Shown: positions 33,300-41,866, counted from the first letter of the stretch. The stretch is 64,000 nt of DNA from Prochlorococcus sp. AG-388-A01 (GCA_003279945.1 QCGK01000002.1:1-64000), one strand, 5' to 3'. Numbers and translations are program-made. The notes: generated from the letters alone by a model not told the origin.

Positions 33300-33689
33300 C
33301 TAGTCCCATAAAGACAAATCTGAATCTCCTGTTGATCTTTGCATCCAATGGATTTTCCAAGTCCCATTAATCTTTTTGAAGATAGAAGTAACAGTTGGTA
33401 AATCATCATTAGGAGTTCCTTTATAAGAGAATTTTGCCCCAAGCGTAAAAACACACATTGCTACATCGGCAGCAAGAAATTCAAACTTATGAATTTTTGT
33501 AATTTCTGCTTTTTCCTGAACAACATCGCCAGAACTCATCATTTCCTCAAATCCCTTTGCACTTATTGGATTCCCACTAGGCCTGATGAGTAAAAAATCT
33601 GAAGTGGCATTTTTTACAAAAAATGAGCCCATATTCTGCGGTGTTGCTAACTCATACAACATCGATTCAATTGTTTCTCTATCTGTCAT
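33300..33689 (-). CDS. SnoaL/NTF2-like protein behind a hairpin leader (129 aa)
   Basis: Cone-like alpha+beta sequence: ETIESMLYELATPQ, FLLIRPSGNPISAKGFEEMM, AMCVFTLGAKFSYKG, TVTSIFKKINGTWKIHWMQRS. This matches the DUF4440/SnoaL pattern ending in WKIxxxQ. Substrate unknown. First gene of the operon with three tiny proteins. Its leader and upstream DNA derive from a satellite-like element. Confidence 0.65.
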   Translation of the reverse strand: MTDRETIESMLYELATPQNMGSFFVKNATSDFLLIRPSGNPISAKGFEEMMSSGDVVQEKAEITKIHKFEFLAADVAMCVFTLGAKFSYKGTPNDDLPTVTSIFKKINGTWKIHWMQRSTGDSDLSLWD

Positions 33690-33733
33690 AAAAGAAAAGG
33701 GTTTTATTCCTCTATGGTAGATCGACTGTCAAT
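33690..33733 (-). promoter_or_regulatory. GATTGACAG leader with hairpin
   Basis: Minus strand: GATTGACAGTCGATCTACC, then AGAGGA-ATAAAA-CCCTTT hairpin (slightly degenerate) and ATG at 33689. Confidence 0.62.
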
Positions 33734-33769
33734 CGTTAATAAGTTTAGGATCTAGGGCAAAAAGTTACA

Positions 33770-33916
33770 GGGTCCAATTCTGATTAACGGTAATTTTCTT
33801 GCTTTTTTCTTATATCTTCGTAAGTATGTGTATATAGGCTCTAATTTGCTCTCAATATTACTATTACTGGCTTATTTAGGCTTATTTCCCTCTAAAAAAC
33901 TATTACATAGGGATTG
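33770..33916 (-). mobile_element. Inverted relic of the satellite pre-capsid region
   Basis: Read on the minus strand, CCCTATGTAATAGTTTTTTAG, AAATAAGCC units and ATATAAGAAAAAAGCAA occur in the same order and spacing as in satellite A 19485-19600. It is flanked on one side by the ENGY-family small gene, as in A, and on the other by the GATTGACAG leader. The capsid module between block and leader is missing. Confidence 0.6.
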
Positions 33917-33922
33917 ATGATT

Positions 33923-34051
33923 ATGGAAAATTTAGACGAAATCATCAAAAAAATAAGAGAAAACGGATACGATCAAGAGCTTGTAGAAAACTACATAACG
34001 GATAAAAGATTTATGAGAGAGCTTGTAGATAGGGATAAAGAATATGATTAA
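33923..34051 (+). CDS. 42-aa protein related to the satellite A divergent gene
   Basis: MENLDEIIKKIRENGYDQEL, ending ELVDRDKEYD. Homologous to the 36-aa product of satellite A (19370) and the 38-aa product at 51032. It diverges from the relic block just as in satellite A. An in-frame ATG six bases upstream is possible. Confidence 0.58.
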   Translation: MENLDEIIKKIRENGYDQELVENYITDKRFMRELVDRDKEYD

Positions 34052-34178
34052 CTTTCCAATGTTTATAGAAGGTTTATTGATGCCTTTATTAGGTTTAGGA
34101 GTATTTGTTGTTTATAAGAGATCAAAGAGAAAGAAAAGAAAATTTCATGCACCGCCCACCCATCAACTACCTAGTTAA
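34044..34178 (+). CDS. Small basic membrane protein (44 aa), paralogue of 50343
   Basis: One membrane segment (FIEGLLMPLLGLGVFVVY), then KRSKRKKRKFHAPPTHQLPS. The C-terminus is shared with the 38-aa protein at 50343. Overlaps the preceding gene by 8 bp. Confidence 0.55.
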   Translation: MINFPMFIEGLLMPLLGLGVFVVYKRSKRKKRKFHAPPTHQLPS

Positions 34179-34300
34179 TTGGAAGAGAAAGATTTTATGT
34201 AACCCAGGGTTTGGCTTTACTACTCTTGAAGCCTTTAAATTTACCTGCAAACTTGGTCTTAAGTCTAATTATTTTTATAACTAATCCAAAAAACAATATT

Positions 34301-34420
34301 GGGTATTAAACAAGAAACCCCTCCAGAAATTCCAACTACTGAAAGGGTTATTAAATTGACTCGCAAACTATATTGAATCAATCTATGTCTTGCAGCAAAC
34401 GTAGAGTGTGCTGACGAGGT
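34301..34420 (+). repeat. Dispersed ~120-bp repeat, copy 1
   Basis: Clearly similar to 48672-48800 (ATATTGGGT..., ACTACTGAAA...TTATTAAATTGACTC, TATGTCTTG..AAACGTAGAG). No long ORF in either copy, so probably a decayed gene or mobile segment. Confidence 0.5.
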
Positions 34421-34450
34421 TTGGCCTCAATTAATTTATAGCAAAAAATT

Positions 34451-34666
34451 TTAAACTCCCGCTATTTTTTGTTCCTCTAGTCGTTTTTTTAGAATTGAAT
34501 AATTTTGTGTAGCCCATTTTCGAGAAATATCTAATTCAAGATCTAATTTTTCTCTAAATAATTTGCCAATTTTAAACACTTCTACAAAACCTAGATAAAT
34601 TATTACCAGCAACTTAATTATGTTTATTCCGGCAGTTATTACATTTTCAATTCTTTGATCTTGCAT
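34451..34666 (-). CDS. Small membrane protein with coiled tail (71 aa)
   Basis: Hydrophobic segment ITAGINIIKLLVIIYLGFVEV, then a charged helix (LFREKLDLELDISRKWATQN). Unknown. Confidence 0.48.
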   Translation of the reverse strand: MQDQRIENVITAGINIIKLLVIIYLGFVEVFKIGKLFREKLDLELDISRKWATQNYSILKKRLEEQKIAGV

Positions 34667-35098
34667 TTGAACTCATTAAAGCTTTCTAAAATTAACAGAG
34701 GTAAGAAATTATGCAAATGCAATGAGTTATAGAGGAGGGAGCTGTAGGGGAGGCTAGAGCCTATAAACACCTTATATATCTTCGAAGATATACCTATATT
34801 GAGTCTCAAACTCGTTCCGCCTTCTGCAACTAATTAAGTCTATAACTACGATTTTGAAGAAATCGCCTTTGATAGATCGAGTCCTTTGGGAGCACTACTG
34901 AATATTTTTCTAATATCCTTAAGACTTTAGTCATAGCAAACTAAATAGTGTAATAATAATCGATTTGAGAAAGAATATTTCAATATTCTATTGCATAATA
35001 TTAAATGATATTAGTCAGGAGGGGCTCTCGGAGGGGGTCTTTAGATATAGAATTTTTACTAAATATTCCTAAATATAAATCAATATTTTCTAAGAATT
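34667..35098. other. Non-coding stretch with att fragment
   Basis: Holds only a 14-nt fragment of the att core, CTTTGGGAGCACTA (34884-34897), and G-rich patches (GGGAGCTGTAGGGGAGG at 34737; GGAGGGGCTCTCGGAGGGGG near 35020). No ORF. The fragment suggests a heavily decayed tRNA end. Confidence 0.4.
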
Positions 35099-36109
35099 AT
35101 GGCTCCCTTTACAGATGATAAATATATAAGAATCGATGAAAATGAAAAAAAAATAAAAGAATTGTTGTATCAATTAGTTTTAAATCCTAGGGTTACCGCT
35201 CTTAAGTGGTCTTCAATTACAAAACAAACTCCTAATATGAAGATTGGATACCCTGCACAGCATATTGCATCGCTTATTACTGGTGTCTATGGTGCAAGAA
35301 CTGGAGCTAGGGGTGATGATCTTGAAGATGGAACAGAGGTCAAAAGTTGCAGCAGAGTAGATCAGTTAGATACATGTAAAGATTGCAAAAAGAAGGTTTT
35401 AAGGATTGAAACTTTATGCCCCCATTGCGGTTCATTTAATATTAAGAGAATGAATGATAGTAAATGGCTTTTTGGCATAAAAAATGAAGATGAACTGGAG
35501 TTACTTACATCTAAGATAAATAGAGTTTTTCTTACAATTGCAGACTATCCAAAATTTCATTCAAATAATTTTGAAATAATAAGATTTCAAGCCTTCGAAA
35601 TTTGGAATAATGACTTGAGGCATAAACATTTCAAGGAGATAATGTCTAATTATTATTATAAAATTTTTCTTGAACATATAAAAATTAATCCAAAAAAAAC
35701 ACCTGCACCAAAAAATTTTTGGCCCTATAGCTATCAATTTTATCTTTGTAATCCTGTTAAGGTATTTCAAGCTACTGTTAGAAATGCAAATTATGATCCA
35801 AAGATCAATATTGATTTGTTTGTTAACCCAAAAGAAAATAGATCTAATATTAAATCCGAATTAATGCCTACTTCTCTTCTATATCCAGAGGAACTTGCTC
35901 TGTTAATTAGTGAACATAATCGAGATAGAATCGAAGATAAATTAGGAATGGAATATGGAAATTTAAGAGACATACTATCCAAAAAGAATATTGATCAAAA
36001 AAGATTGGAAAAGTGTTTACCTTTTATTGATGAAGAGATAAGAGAAATATTTTATCTAAGAGATACCAATAAGATAAGTACTGCAAAAGTTAATTATGCA
36101 AGAAGATAA
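35099..36109 (+). CDS. Type II restriction endonuclease, MamI-like
   Basis: 336 aa. An N-terminal segment GVYGARTGARGDDLEDGTEV carries a PD-(D/E)xK-like core (DDLEDGTEVKSC). A four-Cys zinc knuckle follows (CKDCKKK..LCPHC), then SKWLFGIKNEDEL. This layout fits the MamI family as I remember it; the family name is less sure than the nuclease role. It is convergent with a DNA methyltransferase 46 bp away, the natural restriction-modification partner. Confidence 0.62.
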   Translation: MAPFTDDKYIRIDENEKKIKELLYQLVLNPRVTALKWSSITKQTPNMKIGYPAQHIASLITGVYGARTGARGDDLEDGTEVKSCSRVDQLDTCKDCKKKVLRIETLCPHCGSFNIKRMNDSKWLFGIKNEDELELLTSKINRVFLTIADYPKFHSNNFEIIRFQAFEIWNNDLRHKHFKEIMSNYYYKIFLEHIKINPKKTPAPKNFWPYSYQFYLCNPVKVFQATVRNANYDPKINIDLFVNPKENRSNIKSELMPTSLLYPEELALLISEHNRDRIEDKLGMEYGNLRDILSKKNIDQKRLEKCLPFIDEEIREIFYLRDTNKISTAKVNYARR

Positions 36110-36155
36110 TTTTATGACTTCCCAAAAAAATTTCTGAAAACTTCTTGAAACTAAT

Positions 36156-37940
36156 TCAAGGTAATAATTCTTTTTCTTTTACTTTTAACTTATTATTTTC
36201 CTCACTAATACGGGCTTGTTTTTCCAATATTTTTGAGACTAAAGAGTAACAACTATCTTTTTCAAATATCTCGAAAGGTACTTTTAAATTTTTTAAATCG
36301 TTTGAATGCAAATGAGCAGTTTGGCCTCTTACCATTGTTTGAATATCTTTTATGGTTTCAGATGATCTAAGAAAAGCTAAAAGTAAAAAAGGAGAAATTT
36401 TTTTAAAATCAGGTCGAATTAACATTATTTCGCCTACGAAAGATAATTCTTTTTCTTGTAAGAAATCAGGTGTACCTATATAAACATCACTTTTTTTTGC
36501 AATATATATAGGACTATGCGCTGAAGAAGTCATTAAAATATCTCCCTTTTTTAAGATTAAGGGTAATTTAGAAGCAAGTCTTTTCGATAATTCTTCTTTC
36601 GCTATAAAGTTTCTATCTCTAGGAACCCAATTTATTCCAGAACCCGTCAGATTTCCAACCTTTAGTAAAAATGAACCATCTTTTGCATATTTCTCCCTTG
36701 AAGGAGTCTTTCCTGTCCCAATAAATGTACAGATTTCTTCTAATCGAAATCCATCTTTTTGCTTTGTTTTTTTAATAAAAATATCTTCGAGAATTGAAAA
36801 GCTTTCCTTCTTATTAAAATTTTTGATGCAGATTACATTCCTATTATTAATTCCTGTTTCCAGAACATTTTTAATTAAATGATGTAAATTAATTAGTTCA
36901 TTGCTATCTCTAGATCTGCCCGTGGAGTCAAATCCTACATTATTTATATCTGCATAGGCTATTTTGTTTTCTTCATTACCCTCACTTTTATTTTTGAATT
37001 TTTTTGCAAAAAGTACAATCGTTGTTGTTTGGGTCCCTGTTGTGGCAAATGTTTCAGGTGGTAAATTTACGATACTATAAATGTACCCATATTCACCAAG
37101 AACTCTCCTAGATAATCCTTGCGATGAATTTGTGGCTATGCTTTTTGGGATTACAATTGCTAAAGTTCCACCTGGTTTTAACATTTGGAAGCATTTCTCT
37201 ATGAAAACAATCTCGCTTGATTGCTTCTTCAGGAGAGCCCCATTTTTGTCAAAACAGGTTTTGAAGGATTTAAAGTTATAGTTTTTTGAGTCAATAGAAA
37301 CACCAAATGGTGGATTGGTCAGAACAATATCAAATTTGTTATTAGATGATGAATTCTGTAAAGAGTCGGTCAAATTCTTATGGAATTTAACTGTTTTATA
37401 ATGGTTTAAATTTAATTCTGATAAAAGTAGCATTCTAGGATTTTTTTCAAATCCAAAAACCTCACACTTTTTGGTGGGGTTAATGTAGTTGAGAAATTCT
37501 ATTAAAAAGGTTCCAGAGCCGCAAGCAGGATCAAGTACTTTATCTTTAAATGAGGGATTTATTACCTTAACAATTGTTTTAACAACTTCATCTGGGGTAA
37601 GAAAAATCCCATGACCCTTCCTTAAGTCAGATGAAATAAATTCTTTTATTGCATGACTTCTTATGTCATAACTAATTTTATTAAACTGAATTGGAAAAAT
37701 TAATTTATTTATCTCCTCCAAGCAGGAATCAGATAAATGAAATTTTTTATCTCTCCAGATATCAGTGGAACAATTCTCTCTAATATTTAGAAATTTATTA
37801 AAAAATTTTTTAACTTCTAAGATTGAAGGTAAAGATTCTTCATGTAAAGTTTCTTGTATTTCGAAGTTTTGTTTGAAATATAGATACTTTAATAGTTCAT
37901 CGAAGGCTTCTTGAGGCTGTAAACCATCGATATTCCTCAT
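36156..37940 (-). CDS. N6-adenine DNA methyltransferase with fused specificity domain
   Basis: 594 aa. Helical N-terminal HsdM-like domain (residues ~1-115). SAM-binding motif LDPACGSGTFLIEF and catalytic NPPFG (TNPPFGVSID) belong to the N6_Mtase class. From residue ~400 there is a type I S-like target recognition domain (CTFIGTGKTPSREKYAKDG, FLLKVGNLTG) and a C-terminal coiled helix. Fused M-S proteins occur in type IIG/IIB-like systems. It probably protects the site cut by the convergent nuclease. Confidence 0.85.
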   Translation of the reverse strand: MRNIDGLQPQEAFDELLKYLYFKQNFEIQETLHEESLPSILEVKKFFNKFLNIRENCSTDIWRDKKFHLSDSCLEEINKLIFPIQFNKISYDIRSHAIKEFISSDLRKGHGIFLTPDEVVKTIVKVINPSFKDKVLDPACGSGTFLIEFLNYINPTKKCEVFGFEKNPRMLLLSELNLNHYKTVKFHKNLTDSLQNSSSNNKFDIVLTNPPFGVSIDSKNYNFKSFKTCFDKNGALLKKQSSEIVFIEKCFQMLKPGGTLAIVIPKSIATNSSQGLSRRVLGEYGYIYSIVNLPPETFATTGTQTTTIVLFAKKFKNKSEGNEENKIAYADINNVGFDSTGRSRDSNELINLHHLIKNVLETGINNRNVICIKNFNKKESFSILEDIFIKKTKQKDGFRLEEICTFIGTGKTPSREKYAKDGSFLLKVGNLTGSGINWVPRDRNFIAKEELSKRLASKLPLILKKGDILMTSSAHSPIYIAKKSDVYIGTPDFLQEKELSFVGEIMLIRPDFKKISPFLLLAFLRSSETIKDIQTMVRGQTAHLHSNDLKNLKVPFEIFEKDSCYSLVSKILEKQARISEENNKLKVKEKELLP

Positions 37941-38241
37941 TTTATTGTGGGCCTCTCTATAAATTGAGGCTAGTTCTCTAGTTGAAGTTATTGGATTAAA
38001 TTTTTCCTTTATCTTAAGTGAAACTAAATGTACTTCAACTTATATATTCATATTTAAATCATAAAAACTTATTTTTTAGATTTTTAAAATTTATCAAGAT
38101 GGGCAAAAGGAGCAACAATAGGTGCAAGTGATAGCATGCTATAGCTCAGGAGGGGCTATGGGGGGTAAATCTAAATATGAGACTAATTATAAATTAAAGA
38201 AGACAGGCTGGGAAACCCGTCTATGACTTAGATTATTAGAG

Positions 38242-38287
38242 TCCGGGCGACAGGATTCAAACCTGAGACCTAGTGCTCCCAAAGCAC
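38242..38287 (-). repeat. Inverted tRNA-Pro 3'-end copy, degraded
   Basis: Minus strand GTGCTTTGGGAGCACTAGGT then CTCAGGTTTGAATCCTGTCG: a few substitutions from the tRNA. Followed on that strand by the terminator-type flank. Opposite orientation to the other copies. Confidence 0.8.
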
Positions 38288-38469
38288 TTAATAGCTCTAG
38301 TGCAGTACTAGGTTTTCAAGCTATGTCTGTCTTTTTGCTTGGTTCTGCGAAGTTTGTAATGACAAATAAAGCAATATTTGTCCGCAATTTGTCCGCAATC
38401 ATTGAGGACAGAATTTAAATAATAAAAAAGACAGGCTGGGTAACCTTTCTATAACTTGGATAATTAGAG

Positions 38470-38520
38470 TCGGGGCGACAGGATTCGAACCTGCGACCTA
38501 GTCTAGTGCTCCCAAAGCAC
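38470..38520 (-). repeat. Inverted tRNA-Pro 3'-end copy with short internal duplication
   Basis: Minus strand copy identical to the tRNA end except for an extra CTAGA after GAGCA (GAGCACTAGACTAGGTCG). Flank ACTCTAATTATCCAAGTTAT belongs to the same family as copies 1 and 4. Confidence 0.82.
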
Positions 38521-38678
38521 CCAGTACGCAATTTGCGACAGTACCCATGAGAACGAAGCGAGGCTATAGCTTATTAGTTGGTAATACTAGGATTTACTTG
38601 AGTCTCAATATTGCTCCAATCTGCAGCAATGTCTGGCAAAGATGTGCAAATAATCGCTGAATAATCGCTAAACTTCAA

Positions 38679-38701
38679 CCTAGTGCACCGTAGGCACTAG
38701 G
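38679..38701. repeat. Inverted repeat made from att core
   Basis: CCTAGTGC (38679) and GCACTAGG (38694) pair perfectly around a seven-base loop. GCACTAGG is part of the tRNA att core, so this looks like two att half-sites fused head to head. Confidence 0.5.
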
Positions 38702-38724
38702 TCTCATAAATTTATGGTGGTTCT

Positions 38725-38770
38725 GATTGACAGTCGATCTAACATAGAGGGATAAAACCCTCTTTTTTTT
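38725..38770 (+). promoter_or_regulatory. GATTGACAG leader with hairpin (best consensus copy)
   Basis: GATTGACAGTCGATCTAACAT, AGAGGG (38746), ATAAAA, CCCTCT (38758), eight T, then ATG at 38771. No Shine-Dalgarno can fit between the hairpin and the start codon. Confidence 0.7.
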
Positions 38771-38938
38771 ATGGGAAAATTCTCTTCACAAGAAATAGAA
38801 AGTCAATATAATTTGATCAAAATGCTTTTAGCTGAACCCGAAAAGTATAAAGATGCTATTGAAGCAATTAAGAAAGATATTGCTTATATGCCTGTAGAGC
38901 TTAAGAAAAAACTTGAAGAAGAAAATATTACCTTCTAA
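38771..38938 (+). CDS. 55-aa helical protein behind a hairpin leader
   Basis: MGKFSSQEIESQYNLIKMLL.. then AEPEKYKDAIEAIKKDIA. Starts at the base after the leader's T run. A decayed paralogue with its decayed leader lies at 48868-49075. Charged helical protein, function unknown. Confidence 0.65.
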   Translation: MGKFSSQEIESQYNLIKMLLAEPEKYKDAIEAIKKDIAYMPVELKKKLEEENITF

Positions 38939-39094
38939 ATGAAACACTCACTACTTGCACCGATTGATTAAATTTAATTGAAAGAGCGGGAACTATATCC
39001 TTAATAATTTTTAGTAGAAATTTAACCTTAATTTAAAGTAAGGGAATTGCTTTTTAAGAAATTAAAGAGAATATAAAGAAAAAAGTTAATTCCG

Positions 39095-39277
39095 ATGGAA
39101 TCAACCAAAAGCCCAAAAAGAGTTATTAAGAAACGGCTTAAAAATGTAGATAAAGCAATTGTTGAAATTGCACAAATGAAATTTATAAATTTTGAAGAAA
39201 AAGAAGAAAAACTAGATGCTCTTATTTTTTTAAAGAATCAAATATTGAGGGAAGCGGAGGAGTTGCAACTAAAATGA
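39095..39277 (+). CDS. Small basic helical protein, paralogue of 15929
   Basis: 60 aa, aligns end to end with the 15929 product (IIKKQLKNV/VIKKRLKNV; EKLDALVFLKNQILR/EKLDALIFLKNQILR). Likely coiled coil. Function unknown. Confidence 0.62.
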   Translation: MESTKSPKRVIKKRLKNVDKAIVEIAQMKFINFEEKEEKLDALIFLKNQILREAEELQLK

Positions 39278-39391
39278 CTATTTATATACATCAAGTAATT
39301 TTATATATATTCCAAACAATACTAATACTGCTAAACCTACCCCAATAATTGAATTTGGTTGATTATTCCAAAGCTCTGTAAAAAATTCCAT
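39278..39391 (-). CDS. 37-aa membrane peptide
   Basis: ATG 39391; hydrophobic segment SIIGVGLAVLVLFGIYIKLL. Its stop adjoins the stop of the 39095 gene. Small membrane protein of the type common in this organism. Confidence 0.5.
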   Translation of the reverse strand: MEFFTELWNNQPNSIIGVGLAVLVLFGIYIKLLDVYK

Positions 39392-39397
39392 TAAAGG

Positions 39398-39547
39398 TTA
39401 ATAAGCAAATTGGTGGTTAATATACATTTTTCTATAGTCTTCATGCAATCTTTCAGTTGCTAATCTTCTCTTGTTCATTGTTTCTCTAATCAAATCCATT
39501 TCGTGGAAGTTTTGATTGAGGATTGTGAAAGGAGTAATGAGTTTCAT
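39398..39547 (-). CDS. 49-aa charged hypothetical protein
   Basis: MKLITPFTILNQNFHEMDLI.. with RETMNKRRLATERLHEDYRK. A GGAGG-like sequence (AGGAGGTCTT on the minus strand) sits 3 bp before the ATG, slightly close for a ribosome site. Six bp upstream of the 37-aa gene. Confidence 0.52.
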   Translation of the reverse strand: MKLITPFTILNQNFHEMDLIRETMNKRRLATERLHEDYRKMYINHQFAY

Positions 39548-39760
39548 AAGACCTCCTATATCTACACCTTTATTGTCCTCCTATTGTTATTAAATTAATA
39601 GTGCGGTTTTAGGAACAAAAAAAGGGATAAAGCAGCACATGATTTTGAAAAATGGGCAAATTATGGACAAATGTTGCTTTATTTAACTAAACAAATTACG
39701 CAACACCACGCAAGAATCCAGATTTAGCAGGAAACACTAGTGCTTGCAATAGGTGGTGAA

Positions 39761-39805
39761 GTGCTTTGGGAGTAATAGGTCGCAGGTTCGAATCCTGTCG
39801 TCCGA
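39761..39805 (+). repeat. tRNA-Pro 3'-end copy, lightly degraded
   Basis: GTGCTTTGGGAGTAATAGGT then an intact T arm CGCAGGTTCGAATCCTGTCG, ending TCCGA. Three or four substitutions from the tRNA. Confidence 0.82.
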
Positions 39806-39811
39806 ACTATA

Positions 39812-39843
39812 AAAAAGCAAGGGATCCAAGCCCTTGCTTTTTC
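39812..39843 (+). terminator. Terminator after the tRNA copy
   Basis: AAAAAGCAAGGG / CCCTTGCTTTTT stem with a seven-base loop. It works in both directions and continues the pattern of a terminator behind each tRNA end. Confidence 0.8.
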
Positions 39844-40057
39844 ATTTCTAGATTTTCTCAAATATACAAATAGTGCTAGAAACTTATTCAAACTAATTAG
39901 CTCTGCTTTTGGTGTTCTATTTTTTGATACATATAAGGAATAAATCAAACATTTATATAGTCATCCAGGATCGTATCTGATGCCATACTTGAAATTACAA
40001 TTTATGCTCCATCAAGGAACTTACCCTAAAGAAGGCAAGTTAAATTTTTTCTATTTT

Positions 40058-41437
40058 TTACCAGAATTTAAATATGTTTTCTTTTTCTACAATATTTCCA
40101 CAACTATTTATATTTTCTGCTTTTACTGGATTTTCGCTATTCAAGGATCTTAAAATATCCACTATAGATATCGCAAAATTTAAGTTCTGAGCTCTACCTT
40201 CATCCCCAGGCAAACTCCAAGTATTAACTCCAACTACCTCACCATTACTATTAACTAAAGGTCCACCACTATTACCAGGGCTTATAGCCGCATCTGTTTG
40301 AATAAGAGTTACATAATAAGGTACAACATCTTCTAAATCACTTGATGGTTGTCTAACCGCACTTACAATCCCTCTCGTCACTGTTCCTGCCAGACCTAGA
40401 GGAGATCCAAGAGCCATAACATTTTGACCAGGTCTTGGATATTTACTAAAACAAAGAGGAAGCGGTTTTGAGTTTTTAATATTATCTGCTTGTATTAATG
40501 CGAAATCAAGCTTTGAGTCTACATAAATAACTTCACCTTGATCTTTTAATCCATCATCTCCAGAGATAGTGAATTCTTTATCACCACCAGCAACTACGTG
40601 CATGTTAGTAACAATAAGTCCTGTATTATTTATAAAAAAACCACTACCTAATCCAGAGTCTCCCTCTAGTTTGACTACTGATGGAAGAGTCATAGATGCT
40701 ATTTCCTCTACATCAAGTTTTTTTGAACTAATTGAGGCTCGAGCTATTTCATATTTAGGTTTTTTCCACTCTTTTGTATCCTTCTGGAATAATAGTTTTA
40801 AATTTTTTATTGTCTCTTCTCCGATAGGAATAAATTTATCGGCTAAACCACTATTGGGTATAGCTTTAATTTGTAAATTAATAGATTCATTCTCACCCAT
40901 ATTCTTTATTCTTTTTGCAAATCCAGAAGGGAATTGAAATTCACCTCTACTTCCTCTTAATCTAAACCTCTTGTCTCCAACAAATATCTCTATAAAACCA
41001 GGAAAATCGTAATATCTTGCACTTTCATAAGTACATGTCCAAAAACCACAACCACCCCAAGTTAATATTCTTCCTTCTAATTTGTTGGTATTCCATTTGG
41101 TTACATAACTTTTAACTGCTCCAGTACTAAAATCAGAAACATAATCCCTGTCAAAAATTGTTAATTCATAGGAATTTCTAAGAGATGATTTGTATTTTAT
41201 GATTTTGGACCAAGCAATCTTAGGATTTTTCTTTTTCCAATCGACATCTTTTTCATATTCAATAACTTCTAAACCTGTATTCTCATCAATAACTACATTT
41301 CGCAAGTATTTCTCAGTACATTTTTTTTTATTTTTATGAACAGGTGAATCACAATTAATCTTTACGGCTAAAATTTCCGGAGCATTAATAAAAGAACCAC
41401 ACACCAAAAAAAATACTAAAAGTATGAATTTTCTCAT
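40058..41437 (-). CDS. Secreted trypsin-like serine protease (HtrA/Deg-like, no PDZ)
   Basis: 459 aa from ATG 41437, signal peptide to ~residue 25. An N-terminal domain of ~200 aa has no name I recognise (WGGCGFWTCTYE). C-terminal trypsin-2 domain: His in VTNMHVVAGG, Asp in SKLDFALIQAD, Ser in PGNSGGPLV. GSGFFIN precedes the triad. No PDZ domain follows, unlike canonical HtrA. Periplasmic protein quality control or a dedicated processing role is possible. Confidence 0.82.
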   Translation of the reverse strand: MRKFILLVFFLVCGSFINAPEILAVKINCDSPVHKNKKKCTEKYLRNVVIDENTGLEVIEYEKDVDWKKKNPKIAWSKIIKYKSSLRNSYELTIFDRDYVSDFSTGAVKSYVTKWNTNKLEGRILTWGGCGFWTCTYESARYYDFPGFIEIFVGDKRFRLRGSRGEFQFPSGFAKRIKNMGENESINLQIKAIPNSGLADKFIPIGEETIKNLKLLFQKDTKEWKKPKYEIARASISSKKLDVEEIASMTLPSVVKLEGDSGLGSGFFINNTGLIVTNMHVVAGGDKEFTISGDDGLKDQGEVIYVDSKLDFALIQADNIKNSKPLPLCFSKYPRPGQNVMALGSPLGLAGTVTRGIVSAVRQPSSDLEDVVPYYVTLIQTDAAISPGNSGGPLVNSNGEVVGVNTWSLPGDEGRAQNLNFAISIVDILRSLNSENPVKAENINSCGNIVEKENIFKFW

Positions 41438-41614
41438 CAAATAGATTTTCTTTTTCTTGATATTATCTGTATTTAATTTAATTGTCCCTCTTTTGTTAAG
41501 AGCAGATTAAGCATACAATGATACAAAGAAGAAAAAATGTAGTTAATGAAATACATTTTTAACCTATTTAGCCTTTTTATTTTTTAAGATATATAAAACT
41601 AAATTTCCAATAAA

Positions 41615-41866
41615 ATGAGCAAATTTAAAGATAATTTTTCAAGCGAAAGCTTTTATCCAGATAGTAATTATTACCTTGATCAGGAGAATACTCCTAAAGA
41701 GATTCCAGTTTCAGAAGAGCAAATATCAAATACGCCTAAATTTGAATGGCCAAATACCTATTGGTTTATTGCGGAAAGAACAAATGGAAGGCTAGCAATG
41801 ATAGGTTTCATGGCTGTCATTATTAACTACAGCTTATTTGGTTGGATAGCATATCCAATCCTTTAA
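41615..41866 (+). CDS. hli: High-light-inducible (hli) protein
   Basis: 83 aa. Long polar N-terminus, then the single chlorophyll-binding helix WFIAERTNGRLAMIGFMA with the E-x-x-N-x-R motif of the CAB/ELIP/HLIP superfamily. A thylakoid photoprotection protein. It starts a tight three-gene operon. Confidence 0.9.
   Translation: MSKFKDNFSSESFYPDSNYYLDQENTPKEIPVSEEQISNTPKFEWPNTYWFIAERTNGRLAMIGFMAVIINYSLFGWIAYPIL

Larger units (their letters stand above)
37941..38770. other. Repeat-rich non-coding stretch
   Basis: Contains two inverted tRNA-Pro ends (38242, 38470), a perfect inverted repeat from att material (38679) and one hairpin leader (38725), described separately. GCAAAAGGAGCAAC and GGAGGGGCTATGGGGGG patches lie near 38105-38170. 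No protein gene was seen. Confidence 0.4.

Noticed and set aside
35561..35982. Antisense frames inside the MamI-like gene
   Set aside because: Shadows; the plus-strand protein has recognisable motifs across the region.
39724..39948. 74-codon minus-strand frame
   Set aside because: It runs through the tRNA copy and terminator stem and has no coding character of its own.
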